Position numbers and translations under genes: made by a program. From NCBI GenBank assembly GCA_029227155.1, contig JAQXZJ010000055.1, positions 1-34,453 on the forward strand: a DNA stretch of 34,453 bases, given 5' to 3'. Positions 15,711-25,641 of this stretch are shown here, one piece after another. How positions within the stretch are numbered: position 1 is the stretch's first letter; each line of letters starts with the position of its first letter. The stretch is from Erysipelotrichaceae bacterium. GTDB taxonomy: Bacteria; Bacillota_I; Bacilli_A; Erysipelotrichales; Erysipelotrichaceae. Below the pieces are notes generated by a model. The model was not told the origin of the DNA, searched no databases, and was given only the letters and a program-made list of their open reading frames with translations.

Positions 15711-16523
15711 TCACCCTTTATATAAACGACGAACTATTCTTAATAATGCAAATCCTAATACTGTCATGGTAGGAATCATTATCAATGCTTTTATTGCCCG
15801 CAAGAAGAAGTTAACCATATATGGAATTCCATACATTACTTGTAGCCATATCGGTGTCATCACCAAATTCAGAATCAGTTCCACACATAATACACAAACC
15901 ATCCAGTTAGCAACTTCATTGCCATCCTGTTGATACTTTTTCATGATCTGGCTCATTACGATCAATAAAATACCTACAAAAACAAATACAGCAACCGTAA
16001 TTCCTACTCTCGTTTGATTCGTTAAGGCAAAGTACTTGGTTATAAAAACTTCTGAGTAAGTATAACTCCATAAATAGATCAAAACAACAGCTACCAATAC
16101 ACAACAAACCATCATTACACCACGAACGATCTGTTTCTGATTTCTTTTTTTATGGCTATGAAACCATAAAGCAGGTAAGACACAAACTAAGATATTATTC
16201 AAAGTAAACCCTAGAAAAGGGAAGTCTGTTGGGGTAATGATTAACCCTATGAGATCAAAAATCAACCCTGCTAGAAAACCATAAGAAGGCCCAAATAAAG
16301 CTCCTAATAACATCAAAGGTAATTGAGCAAACCCAATTTTTAAACTTGGAAATCCTAATAGAGGAATCATCAGTGAAAAATAGGATAAGACAAATCCAAT
16401 AACCATGAATAAAGAAGTTAGCACCATTTCTTTGATTCTAATTTTCAATGGATACCGTCTAAAGATAAAAACACCTAGAACGATAATCGCAACAAGACAA
16501 ATTCCTTGAACAATAAGTGCCAT
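15711..16523 (-). CDS. folT: ECF transporter S component, probably for folate
   Basis: A 270-residue integral membrane protein with about 7 hydrophobic segments, the substrate-binding subunit of an energy-coupling-factor importer. The segment FPSLKIGFAQLPLMLLGALF near 58-77, followed by GPSYGFLAGLIFDLIG, matches the folate-type (FolT) S components. The gene sits directly behind folC, the enzyme that traps imported folate as polyglutamate, which is strong contextual support. The energising EcfA/EcfA'/EcfT module is not in the window. The C-terminal half, from a loop near residue 125 on, is longer than in typical S components (about 180 residues). Confidence 0.8.
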   Translation of the reverse strand: MALIVQGICLVAIIVLGVFIFRRYPLKIRIKEMVLTSLFMVIGFVLSYFSLMIPLLGFPSLKIGFAQLPLMLLGALFGPSYGFLAGLIFDLIGLIITPTDFPFLGFTLNNILVCVLPALWFHSHKKRNQKQIVRGVMMVCCVLVAVVLIYLWSYTYSEVFITKYFALTNQTRVGITVAVFVFVGILLIVMSQIMKKYQQDGNEVANWMVCVLCVELILNLVMTPIWLQVMYGIPYMVNFFLRAIKALIMIPTMTVLGFALLRIVRRLYKG

Positions 16524-16526
16524 ATC

Positions 16527-17759
16527 TTATACCCATCCTTTCGTTTTTAAATAACTGCGTACATCACTAATAAAATATAAAGACCCAGTAATCAATACCA
16601 TTTCTTTCTGATGAGAAAGTGCTGTCGCGATGGCTTCTTTCCAGTCATAAACTACTTGTACCGGATAATTGCCCGCTAAAGCATCCGCAGATTTTGCCCG
16701 ATAGAACGTAAACTCTGTCACGATGATATCATCACTCACACTCAGTAACATTTCTAACATCTTATCTGTTTCTTTATCTCGCAAAGCAGAAAAAACAATA
16801 GTAAGTGAATAACCCATTTGTTTTACGGTATCTACTAATGCCATCATTCCATGCTCGTTATGAGCTCCATCTAGAAATACCAATGGATTTTCATGCACAA
16901 GTTCAAAACGACCCTTCCAGTTTGCTTCTTTTAGCCCCTGACGAATCTGTTCATCTGTAATAAGAACCTGATGATCCCGTAACCATAAGCAGACTTCAAT
17001 CGCATTACAAGCATTCTCTACTTGATAATGAGCATAAGTACAGATTTTAAGATTAGAAAGATTTTGATAATCAAAGATTATTTCCTTTCCATATTGAATC
17101 TTCTCTGCATCTTTTACCTCAATCAATTCCGCCTGTTTTTCTTCACATACTTCACGCATGATCGTTAAGCAGACATCCTTTCGTTCATGAGTAATCAATG
17201 GCGTTTGATGTTTGATAATCCCTGCTTTTGCTCTAGTAATTTCTTCTATCGTATTTCCTAAATAATCCATATGATCATAACCAATGGTCGTAATCACCGA
17301 TAATAAAGGATGAATGATATTGGTTGCATCTAATTCACCACCCAAACCTACTTCATAGATGGCATAATCCACCTGATTCTCAAGAAAATACATCACAGAA
17401 ATAAACATATCAATTTCAAACATTGTGACTCCATATGCTTCCCATTGATTAACATATTGGTTCGCATAACGCACTAAGTCTTCATCAGAAATTGATTGAT
17501 CATTGATGCGGATCCGATCATGATGTGTTTCTAAATGTGGAGATGTAAAAGTACCTACTTTATATCCTGCTTGTTGTAGGATACTGCGAATATAGTTTGT
17601 AGTACTTCCTTTCCCATTGGTACCACCCACGTGGATACAACGTAATTGATCTTGAGGATTTCCGATATCTTGCATAAACTTTCTAAATTCGGATAATCCA
17701 TAAGTACGTTTGGTACGTTTGGTTATATAATCAATGACTTCATAAGAATTTTGAAACAT
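16527..17759 (-). CDS. folC: Folylpolyglutamate synthase / dihydrofolate synthase
   Basis: A 410-residue Mur-ligase-family enzyme that adds glutamate to folates (and possibly to dihydropteroate). The ATP-binding loop is GGTNGKGS (45-52), followed by SPHLETHHDRIRIN near 72-85. The family motif YEVGLGGELDATN lies near 135-147, and FLDGAHNEHG near 290 marks the C-terminal domain. An ATG at 17774 is in frame, but the ATG at 17759 overlaps the ung stop as TAATG and has a GGAGG site at 8 nt. Whether it has the dihydrofolate synthase activity cannot be told. Confidence 0.93.
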   Translation of the reverse strand: MFQNSYEVIDYITKRTKRTYGLSEFRKFMQDIGNPQDQLRCIHVGGTNGKGSTTNYIRSILQQAGYKVGTFTSPHLETHHDRIRINDQSISDEDLVRYANQYVNQWEAYGVTMFEIDMFISVMYFLENQVDYAIYEVGLGGELDATNIIHPLLSVITTIGYDHMDYLGNTIEEITRAKAGIIKHQTPLITHERKDVCLTIMREVCEEKQAELIEVKDAEKIQYGKEIIFDYQNLSNLKICTYAHYQVENACNAIEVCLWLRDHQVLITDEQIRQGLKEANWKGRFELVHENPLVFLDGAHNEHGMMALVDTVKQMGYSLTIVFSALRDKETDKMLEMLLSVSDDIIVTEFTFYRAKSADALAGNYPVQVVYDWKEAIATALSHQKEMVLITGSLYFISDVRSYLKTKGWV

Positions 17760-18421
17760 TAGCGAATCCTCCAATCAATTGGTGAACAACCATGTTCTAT
17801 TAAGAACCGGTTGGATTTAGAAAAATGTCGACAGCCAAAAAATCCTTGATATGCACTCAAAGGAGAAGGATGAGCAGCCTTTAATACAAGATGATTAGGA
17901 TTGTTTAAAAAAGCTGCTTTATTTTGTGCTGGCCTTCCCCACAAAAGAAATACCATTGGCTGATCCAAGGTATTCAATTTCTGTAATACATGGTCTGTAA
18001 ATATCTCCCAGCCTTGATTCCGATGAGAAAATGCCTGATTATATTCTACTGTTAATACTGTGTTCAACAATAATACTCCTTGATTTGCCCAATCCATCAA
18101 ATACCCATGACTGGGAATTTCATATCCTAGATCATCATGAATTTCTTTATAAATATTCATTAAACTTGGTGGTATCTTAACTCCTTTTCGCACCGAAAAG
18201 CACATTCCATGTGCTTGATGTGGCTGATGATACGGATCCTGACCTAGTATAACTACTTTGATATCTTTCATGTCTGCATGTTCAAAACTACTAAACACCT
18301 CTAGTCTAGGTGGATAAATTGTTTTCGTTGCATATTGTTCCCGCAAAAATGCAGATAGCTGTTTAAAATATGGTTGTTCAAACTCTGCCTTTAAAAACGG
18401 TGTCCATTCATTTTGAAACAT
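17759..18421 (-). CDS. ung: Uracil-DNA glycosylase, family 1
   Basis: A 220-residue UDG that removes uracil from DNA. The water-activating loop is GQDPYH (60-65, catalytic Asp62), followed by the HGMCFSV segment. The leucine/minor-groove loop HPSPLSAYQGFFGC near 184-197 holds the second catalytic histidine. Length and motifs are standard. The start has a GGGGG site at 8 nt. It is the first gene of an operon with folC, folT and npdA; folate-dependent thymidylate synthesis and uracil removal both limit uracil in DNA, which makes the pairing sensible but not proven. Confidence 0.96.
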   Translation of the reverse strand: MFQNEWTPFLKAEFEQPYFKQLSAFLREQYATKTIYPPRLEVFSSFEHADMKDIKVVILGQDPYHQPHQAHGMCFSVRKGVKIPPSLMNIYKEIHDDLGYEIPSHGYLMDWANQGVLLLNTVLTVEYNQAFSHRNQGWEIFTDHVLQKLNTLDQPMVFLLWGRPAQNKAAFLNNPNHLVLKAAHPSPLSAYQGFFGCRHFSKSNRFLIEHGCSPIDWRIR

Positions 18422-18451
18422 CTTCTTTTCCCCCTAAACACTCATGGCTCT

Positions 18452-18457
18452 ATTATA
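18452..18457 (-). promoter_or_regulatory. Possible -10 box for the ung operon
   Basis: Minus-strand TATAAT 31 nt upstream of the ung start, directly after the T-tract of the manA terminator. The -35 region is only a T-rich stretch, so the promoter is weak or the call is uncertain. Confidence 0.4.
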
Positions 18458-18464
18458 GCACTTC

Positions 18465-18497
18465 CCAAAAAAGAAAAAACATGCATTTTCATGCATG
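18465..18497 (-). terminator. Intrinsic terminator after manA
   Basis: Minus-strand CATGCAT (18497-18491), loop GAAA, ATGCATG (18486-18480), then TTTTTTCTTTTTT. It starts 8 nt after the manA stop codon. Confidence 0.85.
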
Positions 18498-18505
18498 CTT
18501 ATTTC

Positions 18506-20245
18506 TTAAGCAACTTTTACATATGCTTGAACAAATTTAATTTCAGAACCATCTACAGAACGAATCGTGTAATCTTTAATTTGTTCTGGAATAATGAATG
18601 TTTCAGCATAGTGAACTTCGTATGGTTCAAATGCATTCGTAGGACTTTCTACGATTGCTGCTCTACCATCAACTAAGTTACAAACGTTAACACTTTCTTT
18701 TGTGTGTAATGTTACTTGAGATTTTGTTGTAAAACGACGTGTTTCAATGAATTCTAATTCATGTAAACCTGTATGTTCTTCTAACATTGTTTCATCTTGT
18801 TGAATCACTTTGAAATCATTTACTAAATGTTCTTTTACCCATTCTGTTGTACGATCGAAACGAATGTTGTGTTTACCATGTTCCAAGTGAATTGGACGAG
18901 GTAAACCATCCATTCCTAAACGATCCCAGTCCCACAATTTGAAAGTAAAGATATAAGGTGTAGCACTGATTTCAAGTACCATACATCCAGGTGCTGAACA
19001 GTGTACTGTACCTGCAGGAATTAAGAAATGATCATGTTTCTTAGCAGGGAAACGATTGACAAATTTTTCAGCAGGGAAAGAAACACCCTTTTGACCATCA
19101 GCCAATGCTTGAATCATTTCTTCTGGATTAACTCCTTCTTTGATTCCTAGATATACACTTGCGTCTTCTTTCGCATCCAAAATGTAGTAACTTTCATCTT
19201 GTGTATATGGCATACCACATAATTGTTGAATATAATCACGGTTTGGATGAACTTGTAATGACAAGCTTTGTCCTTCCATGGTATCCAAGAAGTCGAAACG
19301 AATTGGGAATTCTGCGCCAAAACGAGCAAATACTTTTTCTCCTAATAATTTCTTAGCTTCATAGAAAACAACATCGATAGAAGGAATTTCGATAATTTCA
19401 CCAGCTACATCTAATAATAAACTGTTTTCTTCAGGAACTCCATCAAAGCTCCATGCATAGTTTTCTTTATCAGCATCTAAGCCACAAACTTCTTTCATCC
19501 ATTGTCCACCCCAGACACCTGGATCAAAGTATGGAGTCGTACGGAATGGGCCTTCTACTGTATGATGTAATGCTGTTCTAAATGCATCACCAGTAATCAT
19601 CTTTGGATGATCTTTTTGATTCGTATCTAATAAGAAATCGATGGAATCAAATAAACCACGTTTGTGTTTATCTGCAATTCTCCATTCAATAAAGAATGCA
19701 CGTTTATATTTGCGTAAGGTATCTTCTTTATAGTTATCACATTTGTAGTTACCCATTTCTTGGCTACGATAACGTTGTTGAATTTCCCAACGAGCTAAAT
19801 CAGCATAAACTAATACATCACCTGCATGAACTAATTGAGCCGCAAAACCATAGATCAATACTGTTCCATTTGCTTTTTCTACTGCTTCTTTTGCACTAGC
19901 AACTTTTTCAGCATCCATGAAATCTTGTACTTTTCCATAGTACATAATTCCGAATACTCTGTCATCTGTTAGATGGCTTTGCATTCTACGTGTTAATTCA
20001 TCTTTTTCATAGAATAAATCAATGGTTTCAATTACTAAGCTTGGTTGTAACGCTTCTTTTAATACAGGAAGAATTTCTTCATCACGTACACCAGGATAAG
20101 TATCTACAACAACGATTTTCCCTTGGTAAGCACGTAATTGATTAGCAATCGCTTCATAACCTACCCATACATCATTTGTTGTAACATTTGGTACTTTTAC
20201 AGTTGGTTGTTTTACATAGTTTGCTGTTCCTTGTAAATATTTCAT
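18506..20245 (-). CDS. manA: Class I mannose-6-phosphate isomerase with an extra N-terminal kinase-like domain
   Basis: A 579-residue protein, far longer than the 310-390 residues of ordinary ManA. Residues from about 225 to the end are a zinc-dependent type I phosphomannose isomerase (mannose-6-P to fructose-6-P). The segment VWGGQWMKEV lies near 244-253, the metal-site LSLQVHP at 328-334 (Gln331, His333), Glu351 in DESYYIL and His415 in IPAGTVHC. Residues 1 to about 215 form a separate domain resembling uridine-kinase/P-loop proteins in outline (strand KIVVVD at 43-48; VLIYGFAAQLV...ADLARWEIQQRYR near 129-160). The P-loop position reads TYPGVRDEE and lacks GxGKT. The ATG at 20245 is chosen for its AAAGGAAAC site. 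The GntR regulator upstream probably controls it. Confidence 0.85.
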   Translation of the reverse strand: MKYLQGTANYVKQPTVKVPNVTTNDVWVGYEAIANQLRAYQGKIVVVDTYPGVRDEEILPVLKEALQPSLVIETIDLFYEKDELTRRMQSHLTDDRVFGIMYYGKVQDFMDAEKVASAKEAVEKANGTVLIYGFAAQLVHAGDVLVYADLARWEIQQRYRSQEMGNYKCDNYKEDTLRKYKRAFFIEWRIADKHKRGLFDSIDFLLDTNQKDHPKMITGDAFRTALHHTVEGPFRTTPYFDPGVWGGQWMKEVCGLDADKENYAWSFDGVPEENSLLLDVAGEIIEIPSIDVVFYEAKKLLGEKVFARFGAEFPIRFDFLDTMEGQSLSLQVHPNRDYIQQLCGMPYTQDESYYILDAKEDASVYLGIKEGVNPEEMIQALADGQKGVSFPAEKFVNRFPAKKHDHFLIPAGTVHCSAPGCMVLEISATPYIFTFKLWDWDRLGMDGLPRPIHLEHGKHNIRFDRTTEWVKEHLVNDFKVIQQDETMLEEHTGLHELEFIETRRFTTKSQVTLHTKESVNVCNLVDGRAAIVESPTNAFEPYEVHYAETFIIPEQIKDYTIRSVDGSEIKFVQAYVKVA

Positions 20246-20344
20246 CTTGTTTCCTTTCCTATGGTTCATAAATTTCTTTTGTTGTTGATGCAAATAATAT
20301 CCAGATTACTTGAATCATTGCCAGAGAATGTTTCATCCATGCAG

Positions 20345-20359
20345 ATTCAACATTTGAAT
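20345..20359. repeat. Inverted repeat in the manA upstream region
   Basis: ATTCAA-CAT-TTGAAT, about 100 nt upstream of the manA start. Related GATTCA/TGAATC half-sites occur near 20309-20316 and 20399-20406. It may be an operator for the adjacent GntR-type regulator, but I cannot show this and no clear promoter is visible in the 173-nt gap. Confidence 0.35.
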
Positions 20360-20418
20360 ATCAGATGACGAACTTCAGGTCACTGTATTCCCATGTTAAT
20401 GAATCAAACGTAGGTCTA

Positions 20419-21132
20419 TCATCCATTCTCAATCGTTAACTGATACCCTTCTGCCAAATAGGTAGAATAAGTATACTCAATCGGTTGGTCTTGATGATAA
20501 CTGATTCGTGTTCGATATACCACAGCACAGATTTCATCCAAGCCAAAGTATTCTTGATCCTCAGGTCGAATCAAACCAGCAGTGATGGTATCCGTAATCT
20601 GTGTCACTTCATAGTTTCGATCCTTTAAAGCTTCATATAACGAATCAGAAACTTCTGACAACTGAGATAACGGTACACTTGGATGCAAATACGTTTCAAA
20701 ACGATTCACTACTTTTTGTTTTAAATACGTACAGCGAACAAGGCAGTAAATTGGCTGAGGTTCCAAATTCCAATAATCATAGACTTCTTCTGGCGCCATC
20801 TTCTTTTCAAAAGAAATCACCCGACGATTCTTGTAATTCTTGCTCTCAGTCAAACCATGAATCGAAGAAACAAAACTGGTAGATAGCTTTTCAACGGGTT
20901 CTAACACGATTGTTCCTTTACCACGTGTACGTTGCACCCGACCATCCATCATCAACTTATCCATTGCTTGCCTTACCACAATACGTGATACTTCAAACTC
21001 ATTCATAAGATCCTTTTCTGCCGGTAACATTCCATTAATAGGATAAACACCAGCATCAATCCGTTCACAAAGGATATCATACAGTTGACTCCACAAAGGT
21101 CGTTCTCCAGGTTTCGCGATTAACTTCATCAT
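20419..21132 (-). CDS. GntR-family regulator with UTRA domain
   Basis: A 237-residue HutC/FarR-type GntR regulator. The N-terminal winged helix covers residues 10-78 (LWSQLYDILCERIDAGVYP, LPAEKDLMNEFEVSRIVVRQ, the wing RVQRTRGKGT near 65-74). The C-terminal UTRA ligand-binding domain covers about 90-235 and ends in the family pattern PIEYTYSTYLAEGYQL. UTRA regulators usually sense phosphosugars. Being directly upstream of manA on the same strand, it probably controls hexose-phosphate use and itself. The ATG pair at the start makes 21132 and 21129 both possible behind a GGAGG site. Specificity is unknown. Confidence 0.85.
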   Translation of the reverse strand: MMKLIAKPGERPLWSQLYDILCERIDAGVYPINGMLPAEKDLMNEFEVSRIVVRQAMDKLMMDGRVQRTRGKGTIVLEPVEKLSTSFVSSIHGLTESKNYKNRRVISFEKKMAPEEVYDYWNLEPQPIYCLVRCTYLKQKVVNRFETYLHPSVPLSQLSEVSDSLYEALKDRNYEVTQITDTITAGLIRPEDQEYFGLDEICAVVYRTRISYHQDQPIEYTYSTYLAEGYQLTIENG

Positions 21133-21152
21133 CCCAACCTCCTACAGCCTCT

Positions 21153-21180
21153 AGTTTACACATATTTTTGAGAATGTCAA
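21153..21180 (-). promoter_or_regulatory. Promoter of the GntR regulator
   Basis: Minus-strand TTGACA (21180-21175) and TAAACT (21158-21153) at a 16-nt spacer. The predicted start is near 21146, 14 nt before the start codon. Confidence 0.7.
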
Positions 21181-21184
21181 CAAT

Positions 21185-21196
21185 ATGTTATAACAT
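21185..21196. promoter_or_regulatory. 12-bp perfect palindrome, candidate GntR operator
   Basis: ATGTTATAACAT lies 4 nt upstream of the -35 box of the GntR gene. GntR/HutC-family operators are short palindromes of this general type. Autoregulation is inferred from position only. Confidence 0.4.
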
Positions 21197-21218
21197 TATG
21201 ATTTTATTTTTAAGTATT

Positions 21219-21246
21219 TAAAAAGTCACTACTTTAAGTAATGACT
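21219..21246 (-). terminator. Intrinsic terminator after pulA
   Basis: Minus-strand AGTCA-T-TACTT, one-base loop region, AAGTA-G-TGACT (21246 to 21224; one mismatch in the stem), then a TTTTT run. The first stem bases are the pulA stop codon. Confidence 0.7.
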
Positions 21247-23383
21247 ATCTAGCTAATACGACCACGCTTAATGGTTCTATTTGAATTTGATCAGTCAATG
21301 TTTGATCATGAACCAATCCATCATCATTGGCTAATATCTGATATGATTTTTTCAATTCTCGAGACAATATTTGAGTCGTTGGATTGATCATAATCATCAA
21401 TTCTTCATACCCATCATATTGCTTAATATCCACTAAACGATAGACTAACAGTTTCTGTTCCTCCAGCTCGAATTTCGCATGTTGTTCAATTTCTGCAGCC
21501 GTTCTCATACGCAATGCTGATAAGCGTTTTCTTAGTTGGATCATATCCATCGTATAATCTACAACTTGTTCATATTTATCTTTACGATCCCAATCCAAGC
21601 GATTAATCAAATCACTAGATGCATAAGAGTTTTGAACTCCATTTTTCGTACGACAGAACTCTTGCCCACTATGAATGAAAGGAACCCCCTGAGACAAAAG
21701 AACCAATGCCAACATCATCTTCTGACGCTGTATTCTTGTTGCATTATCTTCACCCGTACAGCACACTTTCATCTTATCCCAAACGGTACCATTGTCATGA
21801 CATTCTACATAATTGGTTGATTTATTGGGACTATCAAACAGTGTTACATATCCATCCCGTTTTAGAACGCAACCACTTAGACATGCTGGAATTGCATAAA
21901 TATAACTGGTATCTCCTGTACAAAAGCCTTTAACCATGACTTCATGCTCATTTGATTTTCCTTTCACATGTTCCCGGAAGAAATCATTAAACTGCCCAAT
22001 ATGGTCTAATTTATCCTGATTATGTAGTGTTGCCTTCTTCTCATCTGGCAAAATCGTTGGCATATTCCAACCTTCACCATGTAAAAAGACATTTGGATTA
22101 ATTCTCATTGCTATATCTTTAATCGCATTCATCGTTTCTATATCAAGGATTCCCATCAAATCAAACCGGAATCCATCAACGCTATAGTCCTTCATCCACA
22201 TTGAAATGGAATCCACGATAAATTTACGAGACATTAAACGTGTAGAATCAAAATCATTCCCACAGAAAGAACCATTAGAAGGTGCTCCACTATCTGATAA
22301 ACGGAAATAATAATTTGGTACTAACTTTTCAAAATCTGAATTCATCTGACTTTGCATGTGGTTATACACTACATCCAGAATCACTCGAATCTTATTTTCA
22401 TGAAGTTTCGCAATCACTTGTTTTAATTCATTTACTCGGCTATAAGGATCATTAGGATCCGTCGCATAACTACCCTCTGGGCAATTATAATGACCCGGAT
22501 CATATCCCCAGTTGTAATAAGCATTCACATTATATTCATCAACACTCGTAAAATCATTGACAGGTTGTAATTGTAAATGCGTGATTCCCAACGTTTTTAG
22601 ATAATCTAATCCTGCTGGTTTCCCAATTGGTGTTTTTAACCCTTCTAAAGTTAAACCAAGATATTTACCAGCCCATGGATGAGGAAGCTGTTTGGTAAAA
22701 TCACGAACATGCGTTTCATAAATAATACAATCGGTATACGATTCTACCTTAGGCAATTGTTCTGTATGCATATCCATTTCGGTTCGTTTTGGATTAATAA
22801 CAAATCCTCTTTCTTTATTGGCATTACAACTTTTTGCATAAGGATCTACCGCCTGAACCCATTGGCCATTAACTTTTGCTAAATAAACATAACTTGCACC
22901 ATCAAAATCGCCATTTACTGTTGCACGATAGACACCCTTATCCGTACGTTTCATCGCTACCGTCAACATCTGATTCTCTTTTTGCAATTCCACCTTCATG
23001 GCAGTAGCTGTTGGAGCCCATACAGCAAAGGATGTGCTTTCAGAAGAATAAGTCGCCCCTAAATCATTGCCATCATAATAAAACTGTTGATCAAATTCTT
23101 CCGTACGTACCACATATCCAAAACGCAAAGGACACTGTAACGCATAATCAATCGTAACCGTATATTCCTTACCAATCACAATATTCTTTGGTGCAACTAA
23201 TTTATATTTATTATAAGCTCTACTAGAACGTTCATTGCTTAAGATTGCTAGTGTTTGGATGTTCCCGTCTTCATCCCGTAGGCGAAAGGTTTCAGATTTC
23301 CCCTGATAAAACTGTTCATGAATGTATACCACAATTAAATCATATCGATCTAAATAGGCCTCCATGATTTCATCTTTCCGCAT
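21245..23383 (-). CDS. pulA: Type I pullulanase (glycogen debranching)
   Basis: A 712-residue GH13 enzyme that cleaves alpha-1,6 branches. A CBM48-type beta domain covers roughly residues 95-190 (YSSESTSFAVWAPTATAMKV near 110). The pullulanase-I signature YNWGYDPGHYNCPEGSY is near 290-306. Catalytic residues by reading: nucleophile Asp408 (DGFRFD), acid Glu437 (HGEGW) and Asp530 (ECHDN). There is no signal peptide, so it should act in the cytosol on glycogen or on maltodextrins left by GlgP. The start has a GGAGGGG site at 7 nt. A near-consensus promoter precedes it and a terminator follows, so it is a single-gene unit. Confidence 0.94.
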   Translation of the reverse strand: MRKDEIMEAYLDRYDLIVVYIHEQFYQGKSETFRLRDEDGNIQTLAILSNERSSRAYNKYKLVAPKNIVIGKEYTVTIDYALQCPLRFGYVVRTEEFDQQFYYDGNDLGATYSSESTSFAVWAPTATAMKVELQKENQMLTVAMKRTDKGVYRATVNGDFDGASYVYLAKVNGQWVQAVDPYAKSCNANKERGFVINPKRTEMDMHTEQLPKVESYTDCIIYETHVRDFTKQLPHPWAGKYLGLTLEGLKTPIGKPAGLDYLKTLGITHLQLQPVNDFTSVDEYNVNAYYNWGYDPGHYNCPEGSYATDPNDPYSRVNELKQVIAKLHENKIRVILDVVYNHMQSQMNSDFEKLVPNYYFRLSDSGAPSNGSFCGNDFDSTRLMSRKFIVDSISMWMKDYSVDGFRFDLMGILDIETMNAIKDIAMRINPNVFLHGEGWNMPTILPDEKKATLHNQDKLDHIGQFNDFFREHVKGKSNEHEVMVKGFCTGDTSYIYAIPACLSGCVLKRDGYVTLFDSPNKSTNYVECHDNGTVWDKMKVCCTGEDNATRIQRQKMMLALVLLSQGVPFIHSGQEFCRTKNGVQNSYASSDLINRLDWDRKDKYEQVVDYTMDMIQLRKRLSALRMRTAAEIEQHAKFELEEQKLLVYRLVDIKQYDGYEELMIMINPTTQILSRELKKSYQILANDDGLVHDQTLTDQIQIEPLSVVVLAR

Positions 23384-23415
23384 AAAAATTCCCCTCCATG
23401 ACGATTCGTATTCCT

Positions 23416-23445
23416 ATTATACATATTTTCAAAAAAATGTGTCAA
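23416..23445 (-). promoter_or_regulatory. Strong sigma-A promoter of pulA
   Basis: Minus-strand TTGACA (23445-23440) and TATAAT (23421-23416), both perfect, spacer 18 nt. No cre-like sequence lies next to it, unlike the ptsH and glgC promoters. The rest of the 252-nt gap (23446-23559) is AT-rich and shows nothing else I can name. Confidence 0.8.
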
Positions 23446-23559
23446 TGATTCTCTTTTTTTCACAATTAAAAGATTACATCTTCTTTTCTATTATGATTCA
23501 ATTTATTATTTTTAATCTTCAATCAAATCTAAATTCACCTTATTTTACTTGTGTGCATA

Positions 23560-23593
23560 ATAAAAGGGAATTGTTATATCGATACAATTCCCT
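23560..23593 (-). terminator. Terminator after the collagen-like gene
   Basis: Minus-strand AGGGAATTGT (23593-23584), loop of 9, ACAATTCCCT (23574-23565), then TTTATT. It starts 43 nt after the stop codon. Confidence 0.8.
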
Positions 23594-23635
23594 ATGTTTT
23601 TAATTCATACTGAAGTAACTTAGATTAGCTTTTTA

Positions 23636-25012
<1,377 letters not shown>

Positions 25013-25026
25013 TTTTACTCCCCCTA

Positions 25027-25605
25027 TTACTGACTATATTTTTTTAAAAACATCGGTATAATTCCCTTTAATACTTTTAATTGTGCTTGTAAATAAAATT
25101 CATCCTCGAATAAAGCATAATGAACACTTGCACGAATGAGTATGAAGATAAGTGATGTTATTTCCTCATAAGGTATTCCGATGTTCTTTTCTAACAGTTT
25201 CGCATATTCTATATATCTTCTATTTACTCCTTCAAAGAATAATTTGCCATATTCCCGATATTTTGGATCTGTATACACTTGATACATTAACCTATATTTA
25301 GGGCCATGTTGTTTTGCTGTCCAATATGGTATTTCATTGATAAACGGTTCTATATCATTAACCGTTTTTGGTGCTTTTTCCATAAAGTCATCTTCAACTT
25401 TACTCATACAATACTCTGTTGATTGAACGATTAAATCGTCTAAATCTTTAAAATATAAATAAAGTGTCGCAGAATTACATCCACAATATTTACCGAGTGC
25501 TCTGATACCTATATTTTTCAGACCATTTTCCGCAAAACATTCGTAGCACTTTCTCATAAGTTCTTCTTTTCGAGTCTGATGTGCTTCTTCATTAAATACA
25601 GCCAT
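25027..25605 (-). CDS. TetR/AcrR-family transcriptional regulator
   Basis: A 192-residue TetR-type protein. The helix-turn-helix is in residues 25-52 (NGLKNIGIRALGKYCG, then CNSATLYLYFKDLDDL), with the conserved LYxYFxxLDDL pattern. The C-terminal domain (about 60-190) should bind an inducer that cannot be named. It lies directly upstream of the collagen-like gene on the same strand, 14 nt away, and has a strong inverted repeat at its own promoter. I therefore expect autoregulation of a TetR/collagen-like operon. It differs from typical metabolite regulators of glycogen genes, and the pair looks like an insertion between glgP and pulA. Confidence 0.88.
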   Translation of the reverse strand: MAVFNEEAHQTRKEELMRKCYECFAENGLKNIGIRALGKYCGCNSATLYLYFKDLDDLIVQSTEYCMSKVEDDFMEKAPKTVNDIEPFINEIPYWTAKQHGPKYRLMYQVYTDPKYREYGKLFFEGVNRRYIEYAKLLEKNIGIPYEEITSLIFILIRASVHYALFEDEFYLQAQLKVLKGIIPMFLKKYSQ

Positions 25606-25619
25606 TTGTAGCCTTCTTT

Positions 25620-25641
25620 CACTCGTTCAACTAATCGAGTG
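25620..25641. promoter_or_regulatory. Operator-like inverted repeat for the TetR regulator
   Basis: CACTCG-N10-CGAGTG, a perfect 6-bp inverted repeat in a 22-bp span, placed directly downstream of the -10 box and 15 nt before the TetR start codon. The position suits repression by blocking RNA polymerase, as with many TetR regulators. Confidence 0.65.

Noticed and set aside
20281-20418. A small gene or promoter between the GntR gene and manA
   Set aside because: No open frame with a ribosome binding site and no convincing -35/-10 pair could be found; only weak inverted repeats.
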